From: Caballeronia sp. SEWSISQ10-4 2
Lineage (GTDB): Bacteria > Pseudomonadota > Gammaproteobacteria > Burkholderiales > Burkholderiaceae
Direction of reading: 5' to 3'
NCBI RefSeq assembly: GCF_030464885.1
Contig: NZ_JALPRJ010000044.1
Coordinates: 1 to 64,000, forward strand
DNA length: 64,000 nt
The first letter of the stretch is position 1; each line of letters opens with the position of its first letter. The notes under the pieces are model-generated. The model was not told the origin of the DNA and did no database searches. It worked only from the letters and a program-made list of their open reading frames with translations. Shown piece after piece: positions 25,727 to 34,946 of this stretch. A program made the translations under genes and the position numbers.

Positions 25727-26791
25727 TTGAATCAGCAAGCCGTCAAAATCACCGTGGTCGGCGGGGGCGCAATCGGCGGGATCGTTGCTGCCCGTCTCGC
25801 GCGTGTGGGCATTGCCGTGAACCTCTTGGCGCGCGGCCCGCATCTTGACGCGATACAACGCAATGGCCTGAGCGTCATCGAAGGAGACGAGCGTTATGTC
25901 GTCAACGTCAACGCGACCGATCAACCCGCCACGCTCGGTGTTCAAGACCTGCTGTTTGTCTGCCTGAAGGGACCGGCGCTGATACAGGCGGCGAGATCGC
26001 TGGCGCCGCTGGTTGACGGCAACACGCACATTGTCTCTGCCATGAATGGCGTGCCGTGGTGGTTCCTCAACGGGTTCGGTGGGCGTCTTGCGGGGCAACG
26101 GCTCGAATCGGTCGATCCGGGGGGCATCGTGTCGTCTGCACTACCGCCATCGCAGGTCTCGGGCTGCTCCGTGCATATTTCCTCGTCGATCGCCGGACCG
26201 GGCGTCATTAGAAAGGGGTATGGCAATCAACTCATTGTCGGGCCGGGCTCTGCCGGAGTCGTCGATCAGGCGGCCCACGCAATCGAACTGTTACGGCTCG
26301 CCCAGTTCGACGTGACGGTATCGAACCAGATTCGCAGCGATATCTGGGCCAAGCTGTGGGGCAACATGACCATGAACCCCATCAGCGCGATCACGCGTTC
26401 AACTGGCGATGTGATTCTCGATGACCCGTTGACGGAGCAACTGGTCGTTTCGATCATGGAGGAGGCGCGGCTGATCGGAGAGCAGATCGGGATTAAACTG
26501 AACATGACCGCCCAGGCGCGCAACGCACAAACGCGCAAGCTCGGTGCGTTCAAGACATCGATGCTTCAGGACGTGGAAGCAGGCCGTCCGATGGAGATCG
26601 AAGCGATCCTTGGCGCGCCTCATGAACTCGCAGCAAAAGCCGGAGTGCCGGTGCCGTTTCTTAGCGTGTTGTATGGACTCGCGAGCCAGTTGAATACGAA
26701 TTTAAGCGCCAACCAGCGCGTCGACGCGCTAAGCATCGACGCCTCAGCCACGCGCCCGTATTTCATCAGAAAATCTTGCCCGGATTCATGA
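25727..26791 (+). CDS. Ketopantoate reductase-like (ApbA/PanE family) dehydrogenase
   Basis: A 354-residue NAD(P)-dependent reductase. The Rossmann motif is ITVVGGGAIGGIVAARLA, and IRSDIWAKLWGNMTMNPISAITR contains the conserved Lys/Asn-Ser core of ketopantoate reductases. The start is a TTG at 25727 (ribosome site AGGAG seven bases upstream, no ATG nearby), immediately after the aldolase stop. The true substrate is probably a 2-keto acid related to the aldolase product, not ketopantoate. It overlaps the convergent FAD gene by 26 bp at its 3' end. Confidence 0.9.
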   Translation: MNQQAVKITVVGGGAIGGIVAARLARVGIAVNLLARGPHLDAIQRNGLSVIEGDERYVVNVNATDQPATLGVQDLLFVCLKGPALIQAARSLAPLVDGNTHIVSAMNGVPWWFLNGFGGRLAGQRLESVDPGGIVSSALPPSQVSGCSVHISSSIAGPGVIRKGYGNQLIVGPGSAGVVDQAAHAIELLRLAQFDVTVSNQIRSDIWAKLWGNMTMNPISAITRSTGDVILDDPLTEQLVVSIMEEARLIGEQIGIKLNMTAQARNAQTRKLGAFKTSMLQDVEAGRPMEIEAILGAPHELAAKAGVPVPFLSVLYGLASQLNTNLSANQRVDALSIDASATRPYFIRKSCPDS

Positions 26792-28178
26792 TGCCGTGGG
26801 GATCGAAAACCTTTCGAACCTCGCGCATGAGGCGAATTTCCAGCGGGTCTTTATAGCGGCTGAAATACTCGCGCTTAAGTTGTCCAATGCCATGTTCGGC
26901 GCTGATGCTGCCGCCGTAACGTGCCACTTCGTCCAGCACTTCGGCGGTCAATCCCTCGCCGTGTTGCGTGAAGAAATCGCGCGGTGCGCCGGTCGGACGC
27001 GAGAGATTGTAGTGAAGATTGCCATCGCCGAAATGACCGAACACGATCAGGCGCACGCCCGCGTGATGCTTGCCGATACGCTCTCCCGCAGACGCAAGGA
27101 ACGCCGGAATCGATGCAATCGGCAGCGAGACGTCATGTTTCACGTGCGGACCGTCCGCGCGCTGCGCTTCGGAGATTTCCTCGCGAAGCCGCCACATGCT
27201 GTTCACCTGCGCAATTGATTCGGATACCGCAGCATCCACGCACAGCTCCCGTTCCAGTGCCTCGCCAATGACCGTCTCCACGAGTTCGCGCAAAGCCGCT
27301 TCATCGACAGTATCGGCGAGTTCGATCAGCACGTAGCCGGGATGACGTTCCGCGAACGGAGCGCGCATGCCCTCGACCTGTTCGAGCACCATGTCCAGGC
27401 ATTCGGCTGTGAAGAACTCGAACGCCTGCATGCGCGGGCCGCCGCGTTCGAACAGGAGTTCGAACAGATCGAGCGCCTGCTGCGACGAGTTCACGGCCGC
27501 CAGCACGACCACGCGCACGTCGTTGCGCGGATAGAGCCGCAGCGCCGCAGCGGTGATGATGCCCAGCGTCCCCTCCGCGCCGATCAGCAATTGCTTCAGG
27601 TCGTAACCCGTGTTGTCCTTGCGCAGGGTGCGCAAGCCGTGAAAGATTTCGCCGTTCGGCAGCACGGCTTCAAGACCCAGCACCAGTTCCCGCGTCATGC
27701 CGTAGCGCACGACATTGACGCCGCCCGCATTCGTCGACAGATTCCCGCCCAGCTGACACGAATCTTCGGCGGCGAGACTGAGCGGCAGCAGGCGATGTTC
27801 ATCGGCGGCGGCGCGCCGTAGGTTGCCGAGAATGCAGCCGGCTTCGGCGACCAGCGTATTGCCGATCGTATCGATGCTGCGAATCGCGTGCATGCGGTCC
27901 AGGCTCAGGATCACGTTCGCGGGGCTGGCGTCGGGTGTCGCGCCGCCGCACAGGCCCGTGTTGCCGCCGCGCGGCACGACCGGCACGCGGGCTTCCGAGC
28001 ACAGCGCGAGGCACGTTGCAACGTCGGCTGTACTTGAGGGGCGCACGACCGCCTGCGCGTGGCCTGTATATAGACCGCGCCAGTCCGACAGCCACGGAGC
28101 GATTGCGTCCGGTGCCGTGACAACGGTGTCGGGGCCGAGCTGGTCGATCAGACGTTGGGAGAAAGTGGAGTCGGTCAT
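26766..28178 (-). CDS. FAD-binding D-2-hydroxyacid/lactate-type dehydrogenase
   Basis: A 470-residue FAD-linked oxidoreductase of the GlcD/D-2-hydroxyglutarate dehydrogenase group. The PCMH FAD-binding motifs VVPRGGNTGLCGG and EDSCQLGGNLSTNAGG lie in the N-terminal half. Its C-terminal cap has FGHFGDGNLHYNLS (substrate/metal His) and ends FDPHGIMNPGKIF, which is diagnostic. It would oxidise a D-hydroxy acid and pass electrons to quinone or cytochrome. Its start overlaps the stop of the GntR gene by 4 bp, so the regulator is co-transcribed. Confidence 0.93.
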   Translation of the reverse strand: MTDSTFSQRLIDQLGPDTVVTAPDAIAPWLSDWRGLYTGHAQAVVRPSSTADVATCLALCSEARVPVVPRGGNTGLCGGATPDASPANVILSLDRMHAIRSIDTIGNTLVAEAGCILGNLRRAAADEHRLLPLSLAAEDSCQLGGNLSTNAGGVNVVRYGMTRELVLGLEAVLPNGEIFHGLRTLRKDNTGYDLKQLLIGAEGTLGIITAAALRLYPRNDVRVVVLAAVNSSQQALDLFELLFERGGPRMQAFEFFTAECLDMVLEQVEGMRAPFAERHPGYVLIELADTVDEAALRELVETVIGEALERELCVDAAVSESIAQVNSMWRLREEISEAQRADGPHVKHDVSLPIASIPAFLASAGERIGKHHAGVRLIVFGHFGDGNLHYNLSRPTGAPRDFFTQHGEGLTAEVLDEVARYGGSISAEHGIGQLKREYFSRYKDPLEIRLMREVRKVFDPHGIMNPGKIF

Positions 28179-28921
28179 TTATTGGCGGTCGATGAGTTTA
28201 GGGTGGCGGCGCCGGTGAGCGCGTCGCGGCCGGGAATCTTCAGGTTGAGACGGGCAGCGGCGCGCCGCAGGTGCGAGGTCGCGGCGATGCGGGCCGCCCG
28301 CGAATCGCCGGCGCGGATTGCTTCGAATACGCGGACGTGTTCGCGCTGCACTTCGTCCGGCAGGCGCTGACTTGCGAGCGAATGCGTGCGGGCCGTCTGC
28401 ACGGCCTGGCGGATCTGGAGGTTGAGGTACTGGAGCAGGTCGACGTAGTAGCGGTTGTGGGTGGCTTCAGCGATCGCCACATGAAAAGCGATGTCCAGCT
28501 CCACCGCCTGATCCGGGGTGTAGAGATTATCGGAGAGCGATCTGAGAATGGCCGCCAGCGCGTCGATGTCGGCGTCGGTCCGGCGCTCTGCTGCCAGCGC
28601 CGCTGCCGCGCCCTCCAGATCGAGCCGAAGTTCATACACGTCGGCAAGATCCGCCCGGTCCGCCCCGACCGCGTGGGAGACGCGGAAACCTCCCGCTTCC
28701 GTGCGCGCCTTTACGGTGCAGCCCGCGCCCTGCCGGCTGTCGATCAGGCCGTTTGAGCGCAAACGCTCCGTCACTTCGCGGATAACCGACTGGCTTACGC
28801 CAAAGCGGGTGGCGAGATCCTTGCCGGACGGAAGTTTGGTACCGACCGGGTAGACCCCGTCGCGGATGTCGCCGGTCATTTGCTCGGCGACCTGCTGGGT
28901 CAGGGTTAGCGCTTTCGTCAC
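28175..28921 (-). CDS. GntR-family (FCD/FadR subfamily) regulator
   Basis: A 248-residue regulator with an N-terminal GntR winged helix (LPSGKDLATRFGVSQSVIREVTERLRSNGLI) and a C-terminal FCD domain (ELRLDLEGAAAALAAERR, DIAFHVAIAEATHN, EHVRVFEAIRAGD) whose Asp/His residues bind a metal and organic acid ligand. Overlapping the FAD-dehydrogenase start by 4 bp, it most likely controls that gene in response to a hydroxy acid. Start MTKALTLTQQVAEQM has no rival. Confidence 0.93.
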   Translation of the reverse strand: MTKALTLTQQVAEQMTGDIRDGVYPVGTKLPSGKDLATRFGVSQSVIREVTERLRSNGLIDSRQGAGCTVKARTEAGGFRVSHAVGADRADLADVYELRLDLEGAAAALAAERRTDADIDALAAILRSLSDNLYTPDQAVELDIAFHVAIAEATHNRYYVDLLQYLNLQIRQAVQTARTHSLASQRLPDEVQREHVRVFEAIRAGDSRAARIAATSHLRRAAARLNLKIPGRDALTGAATLNSSTANK

Positions 28922-29497
28922 GAGGGGTGCAGGCGTTTCCGCCGTCCGTTTTCAGGTTATCCGGTTTGCATGTTATATGAAAACTTTTGACAAGTGAATG
29001 GGGAATGCTCCTACGCTCCGACCAGGTTCGTGAGCGGACGGGTCCCGCAAAGCTGGCGCAAGCACCCCAAGCGAACGATGAACGTCTTTACGGCTGAATG
29101 CTCTTCAAATTGGTTCTGAATTTTCCAGAATTTTCCAGCGTTTCAATAAATTGTTGTCCAAATAATACGAGTCCGGACCAATCTCCAGCGCGCAAACGTA
29201 TGTAAATTCCTTTTCATATAAATGAAACTGAGCCGCTTTAAGGTTCGTGCAGCCGGACGCCCAGCAGCCTTCGACAGCCTTAAAAATAGGGGCTGCCGGG
29301 CAATTTTCCTGCTTGTGGTCGGACGGCCTGCGAACCAGAAGATTTGGGTTGCCAATTATTTCAACCAAGATTTCCGCCAGGTAATTTTTTGGAATATTGC
29401 TGTTTAAAGCAATGGAATAGGCATGCCATCAAAACGCTTCTGGACCTTCCGACATCATTAACGAGGATCAATCCTCTTCTAGAACTGAAAAGAACAG
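28922..29497. other. AT-rich promoter region of the porin with a doubtful small frame
   Basis: This 576-bp gap is unusually AT-rich from 29100 onwards. A direct repeat GAATTTTCCA occurs twice in tandem (29118-29137). A minus-strand frame at 29105-29368 (87 codons, start MVEIIGNPNLLVRR, containing CPAAPIF and GCWASGC) could be a small acquired gene, but it has no ribosome site that I can see and no recognisable domain. Confidence 0.45.
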
Positions 29498-30697
29498 ATG
29501 AAAATTCAAAAGACCACGGCTGCCATCCTGACGATGGCCGCATTTGCGGGCGCCGCACACGCACAAAGCAGCGTGACCTTGTACGGCATTGCCGACGGCG
29601 GGCTGCTCTTCAACAACAACGTCAAGGGTGCAAAGCTGTACTCGTTCTCCAGCGCCAACTCGTCGCGTTGGGGCTTGCAAGGCGCTGAAGACCTAGGCGG
29701 CGGCCTCAAGGCGATCTTCACCCTGGAAAACGGTTATACCCTCGGCACCGGCACCTTGAGCCAGGGTGGGCTGGAGTTTGGACGGAAGGCCTTTGTCGGC
29801 TTGAAGAGCGATACCTACGGTACGGTCACGTTGGGCCGCCAGTATTCGGCGAGCAACGACGCCACCGCCTCGTTCGCATCCGGCGCCGACTGGGCTGCAT
29901 CCGGCCTCGGTTACGGTACGCGTGCAGGCGACGTCGATAACGTGGATACGTCGAACCGCGTTCAGAACGCCCTCAAGTACACGAGCCCCAACTACCGTGG
30001 TCTGACGGTCGGCTTCCTGTACAGCCTGGGCGGCCAGGCCGGCCAGTTCTCGCGGAACGAAGTCACCGACGCAGGCGTGTCGTACGCAAACGGCCCGATC
30101 AAGCTCGGCGCGAGCTACATGTTCACCAAGGACCCGTATTACGCGACGTTCGGCAATCAGGGCAACTCGTCGACGCCGTCGTCGTCGGCCACGGGTGCGA
30201 ACAACAACATGCCAAGCCGCATTTACGGTGGCTATGCATCGGCGGGATCGCAGCAGATCATCACGGCTGGCGGTTCGTACGTGCTGGGAGCGGCGACGAT
30301 TGCTGTGCTGTACTCCAACACGCAGTTCCAGAACCTCGGTTCGGTCAGCGCGGTGGGCAGCTTTGGCACCAAGTACAACGGCGGAACCGCTACGTTCAAT
30401 TCGGGCGAACTGAACGTGAAGTACGCGCTGACCCCTGCCCTGACGCTTGCCGGCGCCTACATCTATACGCATAACAGCGGCGCCGACGGCGTTGGCAGCG
30501 CCAAGTACAACCAGTTCAACCTTGGCACCATCTATTCGTTGTCCAAGCGTACGTCGTTCTACGCGATCGGCTTCTTCGAGACCGCTTCGGGTGTTGATTC
30601 GACGGGCAAATCGGCTGTTGCGGACTTTAGCGGCTCGTCCTTCTCGTCCAATAATCATCAGTTGGCGGCCATCATCGGCATGACCCACAGGTTCTAA
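29498..30697 (+). CDS. Gram-negative trimeric porin
   Basis: A 399-residue outer-membrane general porin of the Burkholderia OmpC/Opc type. The signal peptide MKIQKTTAAILTMAAFAGAAHA is followed by the family start QSSVTLYGIADGGLLF. SRWGLQGAEDLGGGLKAIF and FGRKAFVGLKSDTYGTVTLGRQY are conserved strands around the constriction loop, and the protein ends in the C-terminal Phe (GMTHRF) needed for BAM-dependent insertion. It is monocistronic with a strong terminator behind it. Substrate selectivity cannot be read from sequence. Confidence 0.95.
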   Translation: MKIQKTTAAILTMAAFAGAAHAQSSVTLYGIADGGLLFNNNVKGAKLYSFSSANSSRWGLQGAEDLGGGLKAIFTLENGYTLGTGTLSQGGLEFGRKAFVGLKSDTYGTVTLGRQYSASNDATASFASGADWAASGLGYGTRAGDVDNVDTSNRVQNALKYTSPNYRGLTVGFLYSLGGQAGQFSRNEVTDAGVSYANGPIKLGASYMFTKDPYYATFGNQGNSSTPSSSATGANNNMPSRIYGGYASAGSQQIITAGGSYVLGAATIAVLYSNTQFQNLGSVSAVGSFGTKYNGGTATFNSGELNVKYALTPALTLAGAYIYTHNSGADGVGSAKYNQFNLGTIYSLSKRTSFYAIGFFETASGVDSTGKSAVADFSGSSFSSNNHQLAAIIGMTHRF

Positions 30698-30758
30698 GCA
30701 ATGGCCTGACGCTTCGGCCGGTACATCCGGCGGCATTTCTTGAAGCGTTAAGGCGATT

Positions 30759-30808
30759 CCGGCCTTCCCCGCACGGTTCTTACCGGGCAAGGGAAGGCCG
30801 GTTTTTTT
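30759..30808 (+). terminator. Rho-independent terminator of the porin gene
   Basis: CCGGCCTTCCC (30759-30769) pairs perfectly with GGGAAGGCCGG (30791-30801) and is followed by seven T. It lies 61 bp after the porin stop. The rest of the gap to 31047 shows nothing convincing. Confidence 0.93.
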
Positions 30809-31047
30809 GGGCCATGCGTTTCGCTCGCCCCTTGCGGGAAATTCTTCTGCTGCAGGACAAATACCCAAAGAAAAACGATATGAGCGCTCGGCCCATATCG
30901 CCCACTCACGCCTTCGTGGGAAAAATTTCTGACGGGTGGAGACGCCAGCAAATTGGTAATCTTTGGCGCAAGATGAATGCGCTGCGTGCCGCCGAACGAC
31001 TCGCGCGATTCGATAAGTTCGAGCGGCGCGGGCTTTTCAGTACGGCC

Positions 31048-32154
31048 TCAGTACAACACTACCGAGCGGATCGACTCACCCTTCTTCATCAAATCGAAAC
31101 CTTCGTTGATGCGCTCGAGCGGCAGCGTGTGCGTGATCAGGTCGTCGATATTGATCTTGCCTTCCATGTACCAGTCCACGATCTTCGGCACATCGGTACG
31201 GCCGCGCGCGCCGCCGAACGCCGAGCCCTTCCATTCACGGCCCGTGACCAACTGGAACGGCCGTGTGCTGATCTCTTCGCCCGCTGCCGCCACGCCGATA
31301 ATGAACGACTGGCCCCAGCCCTTATGCGTGCATTCCAGCGCCTGACGCATCACTTTCGTATTGCCGATACATTCGAACGAATAGTCCGCGCCGCCATCGG
31401 TGAGTTGCACGATGTGATCGACGACATTCGGCACTTCGTTCGGGTTGATGAAGTGCGTCATGCCGAACTTCTCCGCGAGCTCCACGCGGCGCGGATTCAG
31501 ATCGACGCCGATGATCTTGTCCGCTCCGACCATCTTCGCGCCCTGGATCACGTTCAAGCCGATGCCGCCCAGCCCGAACACGACCACGTTCGCGCCCGCC
31601 TCGACCTTCGCCGAATACACGACCGCGCCCACGCCCGTTGTCACGCCGCAGCCGATGTAGCAAATCTTGTCGAAGGGTGCATCTTCACGCACCTTCGCCA
31701 CCGCGATCTCCGGCACCACGATGTAATTGGAAAACGTCGATGTCCCCATGTAATGGAACAGCGGTTTGCCATCGATGGAAAACCGCGACGTCGCATCGGG
31801 CATCAGGCCGCGGCCTTGCGTCGAACGGATCGCCTGGCACAGGTTGGTCTTGCGCGACAGGCAGAACTTGCACTGCCGGCACTCGGGCGTGTAGAGCGGA
31901 ATGACGTGATCGCCCTTCCTTAACGTGCCTACGCCCGGACCGACATCCACAACAATACCCGCGCCTTCATGCCCGAGAATCGCCGGGAAAATGCCTTCCG
32001 GGTCCGCGCCCGACAGCGTGTAGTAGTCGGTGTGGCAAATGCCGGTCGCCTTCACTTCGATCAGCACTTCGCCGGCGCGCGGCCCTTCGAGATCCACTTC
32101 CTCGATCGTCAACGGCGCCCCGGCTTTCCACGCGATTGCTGCCTTTGTTTTCAT
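31048..32154 (-). CDS. frmA: S-(hydroxymethyl)glutathione dehydrogenase (class III alcohol dehydrogenase)
   Basis: A 368-residue zinc alcohol dehydrogenase of class III. It has the catalytic zinc Cys in GICHTDYYTLSGADPEG, the conserved GHEGAGIVVDVGPGV, structural zinc ligands in CRQCKFCLSRKTNLC, and the NAD motif GLGGIGLNVIQGAKM. The LMPDATSRFSIDGKPLFHYMGTS-type loop is specific to class III. It oxidises the glutathione adduct of formaldehyde. It is last in a row with mocD-, mocE- and mocB-like genes (165 bp gap), so it may remove formaldehyde released by that pathway. Confidence 0.93.
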   Translation of the reverse strand: MKTKAAIAWKAGAPLTIEEVDLEGPRAGEVLIEVKATGICHTDYYTLSGADPEGIFPAILGHEGAGIVVDVGPGVGTLRKGDHVIPLYTPECRQCKFCLSRKTNLCQAIRSTQGRGLMPDATSRFSIDGKPLFHYMGTSTFSNYIVVPEIAVAKVREDAPFDKICYIGCGVTTGVGAVVYSAKVEAGANVVVFGLGGIGLNVIQGAKMVGADKIIGVDLNPRRVELAEKFGMTHFINPNEVPNVVDHIVQLTDGGADYSFECIGNTKVMRQALECTHKGWGQSFIIGVAAAGEEISTRPFQLVTGREWKGSAFGGARGRTDVPKIVDWYMEGKINIDDLITHTLPLERINEGFDLMKKGESIRSVVLY

Positions 32155-32319
32155 CGTGCTCGTTCCCGCTAACGCGTTTGTTATTCCGATGCCGTGCCGG
32201 CTGCCGGTTGCACGTTAGGCTCCACATCGTTGACTCATTGCGCCTCGGCGACCAGCAGCGACCGCAGCTTCATATCGCGATCTGCGACCAGCCCCGGCCC
32301 TGCAAGCTCCCCTTCGAGA

Positions 32320-33354
32320 CTACCGGTACTGGCCTGCGAGCGCCGATACCTGCCCGATGTTCTGCGGCGTGATGAAGCCCGGTCCGGAGCTGATGTTGCG
32401 CGCCTCGTAGACCGGTTTCAGCCCATAGTCCTGCAGACGCTTGGCGAACTTCGGATCCTTCTCCAGCTCGGAGCGGGCCTGTATGACGTCTGCATTGTGA
32501 TTCTTGTGCATGATCGCCAGCATGGCGACGGGGATATAGCCTTGCAAATAGGGCTGCTGATCAGTGCAAAACTTGATGGTGCCGTCCTTGATCGCCTTGG
32601 CAACGTCGGCATCGATATCAAAGGTCGCGAACCAGATCTTACCGGCGAGTCCCATCTTGGTGACCGAGCGAATGGTGGGATCGGCGGAAGTCGGCCCGAG
32701 CGTCAAGACGGCCTGAGTGTTCGGGTGAGTACGCAGAAAGGCGCTGACCTTCGCTTCGATGTCCGTAGGATCCGTGCCTGCATCGAGCACGGATGCTTTC
32801 ATATCCGCGCCGATTGCCTCGGCGAATCCGCGGCAACGCTCAAACGACAGCGGATTGGTCGCGTAGTGGTTCACGCAGACAAATGTCTTGATGCCGTCGG
32901 CCTTGGCGCGCAGTCCGGCTTCCTTGCCGGCCAGGTACTCGGGCTGCCCCACGTGCAGCAATGCGCCGAGCTCCGCGCTTTGCTTTTCCGTACCAGTATT
33001 GGCGGTGATAAACGGGATGTTCTTCGCTTTCAGCCGTGAGACCGAGCCCTTGAGCAGGTCGAAGTCCGCGATGGTTGTGACAACACCGTCATAGTTGCGC
33101 GCTGCCGCCTGATCGACCAGCCGGACCATGTCGGCAATATCGCCGTTGGGCGGATTGCGGTAGTCGGTCGTGACATTGAAATCCTCGTCGGCCTGCTTGA
33201 TGCCGTTCTTGACCGTGTTCCACCATGCATCCGAGTCCGGCGCGTGGGTGATGAAATCAAAATGTGCCACAGGTTCTGCGTAAGCGCCGGTACCGAGTCC
33301 CAGACTCAGAATTGCAGCGGCAACGCCAAGCGCCTTCCGGATAGTGGATTTCAT
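32320..33354 (-). CDS. Sugar/inositol-type ABC substrate-binding protein (rhizopine-binding-like)
   Basis: A 344-residue periplasmic binding protein of the type I sugar fold. The signal peptide ends GTGAYA; the mature start EPVAHFDFITHAPDSDAWWNT differs from common ribose binders. TTIADFDLLKGSVSRLKAKNIPFITANTGT and VLTLGPTSADPTIRS are the interdomain and ligand regions. No ABC ATPase or permease gene is beside it, so it must share components encoded elsewhere or work in sensing. Its place beside MocD- and MocE-like genes suggests a methylated inositol or amino-sugar ligand, as for MocB of rhizobia. That is an inference. Confidence 0.85.
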   Translation of the reverse strand: MKSTIRKALGVAAAILSLGLGTGAYAEPVAHFDFITHAPDSDAWWNTVKNGIKQADEDFNVTTDYRNPPNGDIADMVRLVDQAAARNYDGVVTTIADFDLLKGSVSRLKAKNIPFITANTGTEKQSAELGALLHVGQPEYLAGKEAGLRAKADGIKTFVCVNHYATNPLSFERCRGFAEAIGADMKASVLDAGTDPTDIEAKVSAFLRTHPNTQAVLTLGPTSADPTIRSVTKMGLAGKIWFATFDIDADVAKAIKDGTIKFCTDQQPYLQGYIPVAMLAIMHKNHNADVIQARSELEKDPKFAKRLQDYGLKPVYEARNISSGPGFITPQNIGQVSALAGQYR

Positions 33355-33439
33355 GGTTGTCTCCTTGTTTATTTATGGTCTGTTTGCCGATGTGGGGCTA
33401 TCGGGCGTGGTCGCTTTGCCTCGGTTTCGGGCGCCGCGT

Positions 33440-33763
33440 TCAATCTACTGGCAAGCCGATGAAGACTTTACCGTCTTCGGTTTTTACCGGGTGCGTAACG
33501 AGATTGATGCACACAGGCGCCCCCTTCGCTGCGCCGGTAGGAATGTGAAAGCGTCCCATATGCATCGGACATTCGATGACCTCGCCAAACACGAAGCCCT
33601 CCGTAAGACGCGCAGTTTCATGCGTGCAAAGACCGGCCGATGCGTAAAAGCCGCTCGGCGTGTGATAGACCGCATAAAGCTTGCCGTCGTGCTGGAACTC
33701 GATCACATCTTCTTCGTCGATGTCATCGCACGCGCAGACGTGATGCCACTGGAGGATGTTCAT
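33440..33763 (-). CDS. mocE: MocE-type Rieske [2Fe-2S] ferredoxin
   Basis: A 107-residue Rieske ferredoxin. Ligands are Cys46-x-His48 (GLCTHE) and Cys65-x2-His68 (ECPMHMG), separated by 16 residues, the classic Rieske pattern. The start MNILQWHHVCACDDI and the EFQHDGKLYAVYHT segment are typical of MocE and non-haem oxygenase ferredoxins. It would pass electrons to the adjacent MocD-like oxygenase, 17 bp upstream. A matching ferredoxin reductase (MocF) gene is not in the window. Ribosome site AAAGAGACAC precedes the ATG. Confidence 0.92.
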   Translation of the reverse strand: MNILQWHHVCACDDIDEEDVIEFQHDGKLYAVYHTPSGFYASAGLCTHETARLTEGFVFGEVIECPMHMGRFHIPTGAAKGAPVCINLVTHPVKTEDGKVFIGLPVD

Positions 33764-33780
33764 TGCGTGTCTCTTTACGG

Positions 33781-34839
33781 TTAGCGTGCTTGAGCCACGA
33801 ACGGCGTATCGTCGGTTCGCTCTGCGTCGACGGCGGCTGATTTTCCGGGCACGCGGGGCGTCACCATGTAGTCGGGATCACGCCGCTGCATCCTGAAGAC
33901 GTGCAGGATTTCGCTCCATGTGCTCAACAGGCCGTCGTAGGCAGGCGCCAGATCCGCTTCGATCGCCTTGCGCAGTTGCGGCAGCGCGTGAAACGGCACG
34001 TTCGGATACATGTGGTGCTCGACGTGATAGTTCATGTTCCAGTAAAGGAACTGCAGGAATCGGTTCAGCTTGATGGTTCGCGTGGAGTAGCGGTGATCGA
34101 GCTCGTTCTCACGCAGCCCGGTGTGCTGGGTGATCGCCAGCAATTCGTGCAGCCATGCGCCGTAGGATCGTGGCAGCAGGAGAAACACGACTGGCAACCA
34201 GCTGTGCGCGACGATTGCCCACGCCGCCACGCCCGCGTATAGCGTCAGGATCACGCGCGAATTCGTGCACATCGCCCGATATTCGGTGACCGGGACCACG
34301 GCTTTCGCGCTTTTGGAAACGGTGCCGAAGCTGTGCAGGACGACGTTGCCCAGGTGATGGATGCCGTGAGAAACACGCAAGAAATCGGTGGCAAGCTTGA
34401 GGTAGTTCGGCGGACGCTTGACAGCGATTTCAACATCGGATGGCACGGTGGCCGTCAGATGCGTGTACGTGTGATGTTGCGCGTGGGACCATCGGCTGTA
34501 GATCTGCTCGCGCCATGTCATGAAGCAGATCAGCCAGTGCACCGACTCGTTCAGCCATTCACTCTTGAACGGCGTACGGTGGCGCAATTCGTGTTCGATC
34601 GCCTCGGCGAAAGCATAGAGCGTCCCGTAAAGGAGGAACGCCGGCACGCACCAGAGCGTGCCGAGCGACAGCCAGGCGAGCACGCCGCTTCCCACTACCA
34701 ATCCCATGAAGCCGGCGAAGTGCAGGAGAGCGTCCCGGTCGTTGCGCCGCGTGACCTCTTTGAGCACCTTTCTGTCGAGCCGGCATTTATACCAGTCGTC
34801 CATGGTGATCACTTTCGTGTTGTCTTGCTGTACGGACAT
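33781..34839 (-). CDS. mocD: MocD-type membrane di-iron oxygenase/desaturase
   Basis: A 352-residue membrane protein of the fatty acid desaturase/hydroxylase superfamily. The histidine boxes are His83-x3-His87 (EHELRH), His119-x2-HisHis (HAQHHTYTH) and a late HVEHH (about residue 275). Two or more hydrophobic hairpins surround them. In rhizobia MocD with MocE and MocF removes the methyl group of a rhizopine. I start at ATG 34839 (MSVQQDNTKV); a GTG at 34848 is possible. It is the first gene of the four-gene minus-strand operon, divergent from a LacI regulator. Confidence 0.9.
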   Translation of the reverse strand: MSVQQDNTKVITMDDWYKCRLDRKVLKEVTRRNDRDALLHFAGFMGLVVGSGVLAWLSLGTLWCVPAFLLYGTLYAFAEAIEHELRHRTPFKSEWLNESVHWLICFMTWREQIYSRWSHAQHHTYTHLTATVPSDVEIAVKRPPNYLKLATDFLRVSHGIHHLGNVVLHSFGTVSKSAKAVVPVTEYRAMCTNSRVILTLYAGVAAWAIVAHSWLPVVFLLLPRSYGAWLHELLAITQHTGLRENELDHRYSTRTIKLNRFLQFLYWNMNYHVEHHMYPNVPFHALPQLRKAIEADLAPAYDGLLSTWSEILHVFRMQRRDPDYMVTPRVPGKSAAVDAERTDDTPFVAQAR

Positions 34840-34915
34840 GAGTTGCACCCAGTGTTTGATGTTTGACCGAGCGATGAACCGGGTGAAGCATTGCTCATCG
34901 TTGAGTGCATTTAAG

Positions 34916-34928
34916 ACTCTTAATGAGT
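34916..34928. promoter_or_regulatory. Imperfect half-site palindrome (ACTC-TTAAT-GAGT)
   Basis: ACTC and GAGT flank five bases, sharing the ACTC/GAGT half-site with the stronger palindrome 19 bp away. It lies about 80 bp from the mocD start and may be an accessory operator. Confidence 0.35.
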
Positions 34929-34946
34929 ACTCGTCAAAGATTAAAA

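Noticed and set aside
29693-30868. 391-codon minus-strand frame opposite the porin
   Set aside because: Runs through the terminator hairpin and has no motif; the porin is unmistakable.
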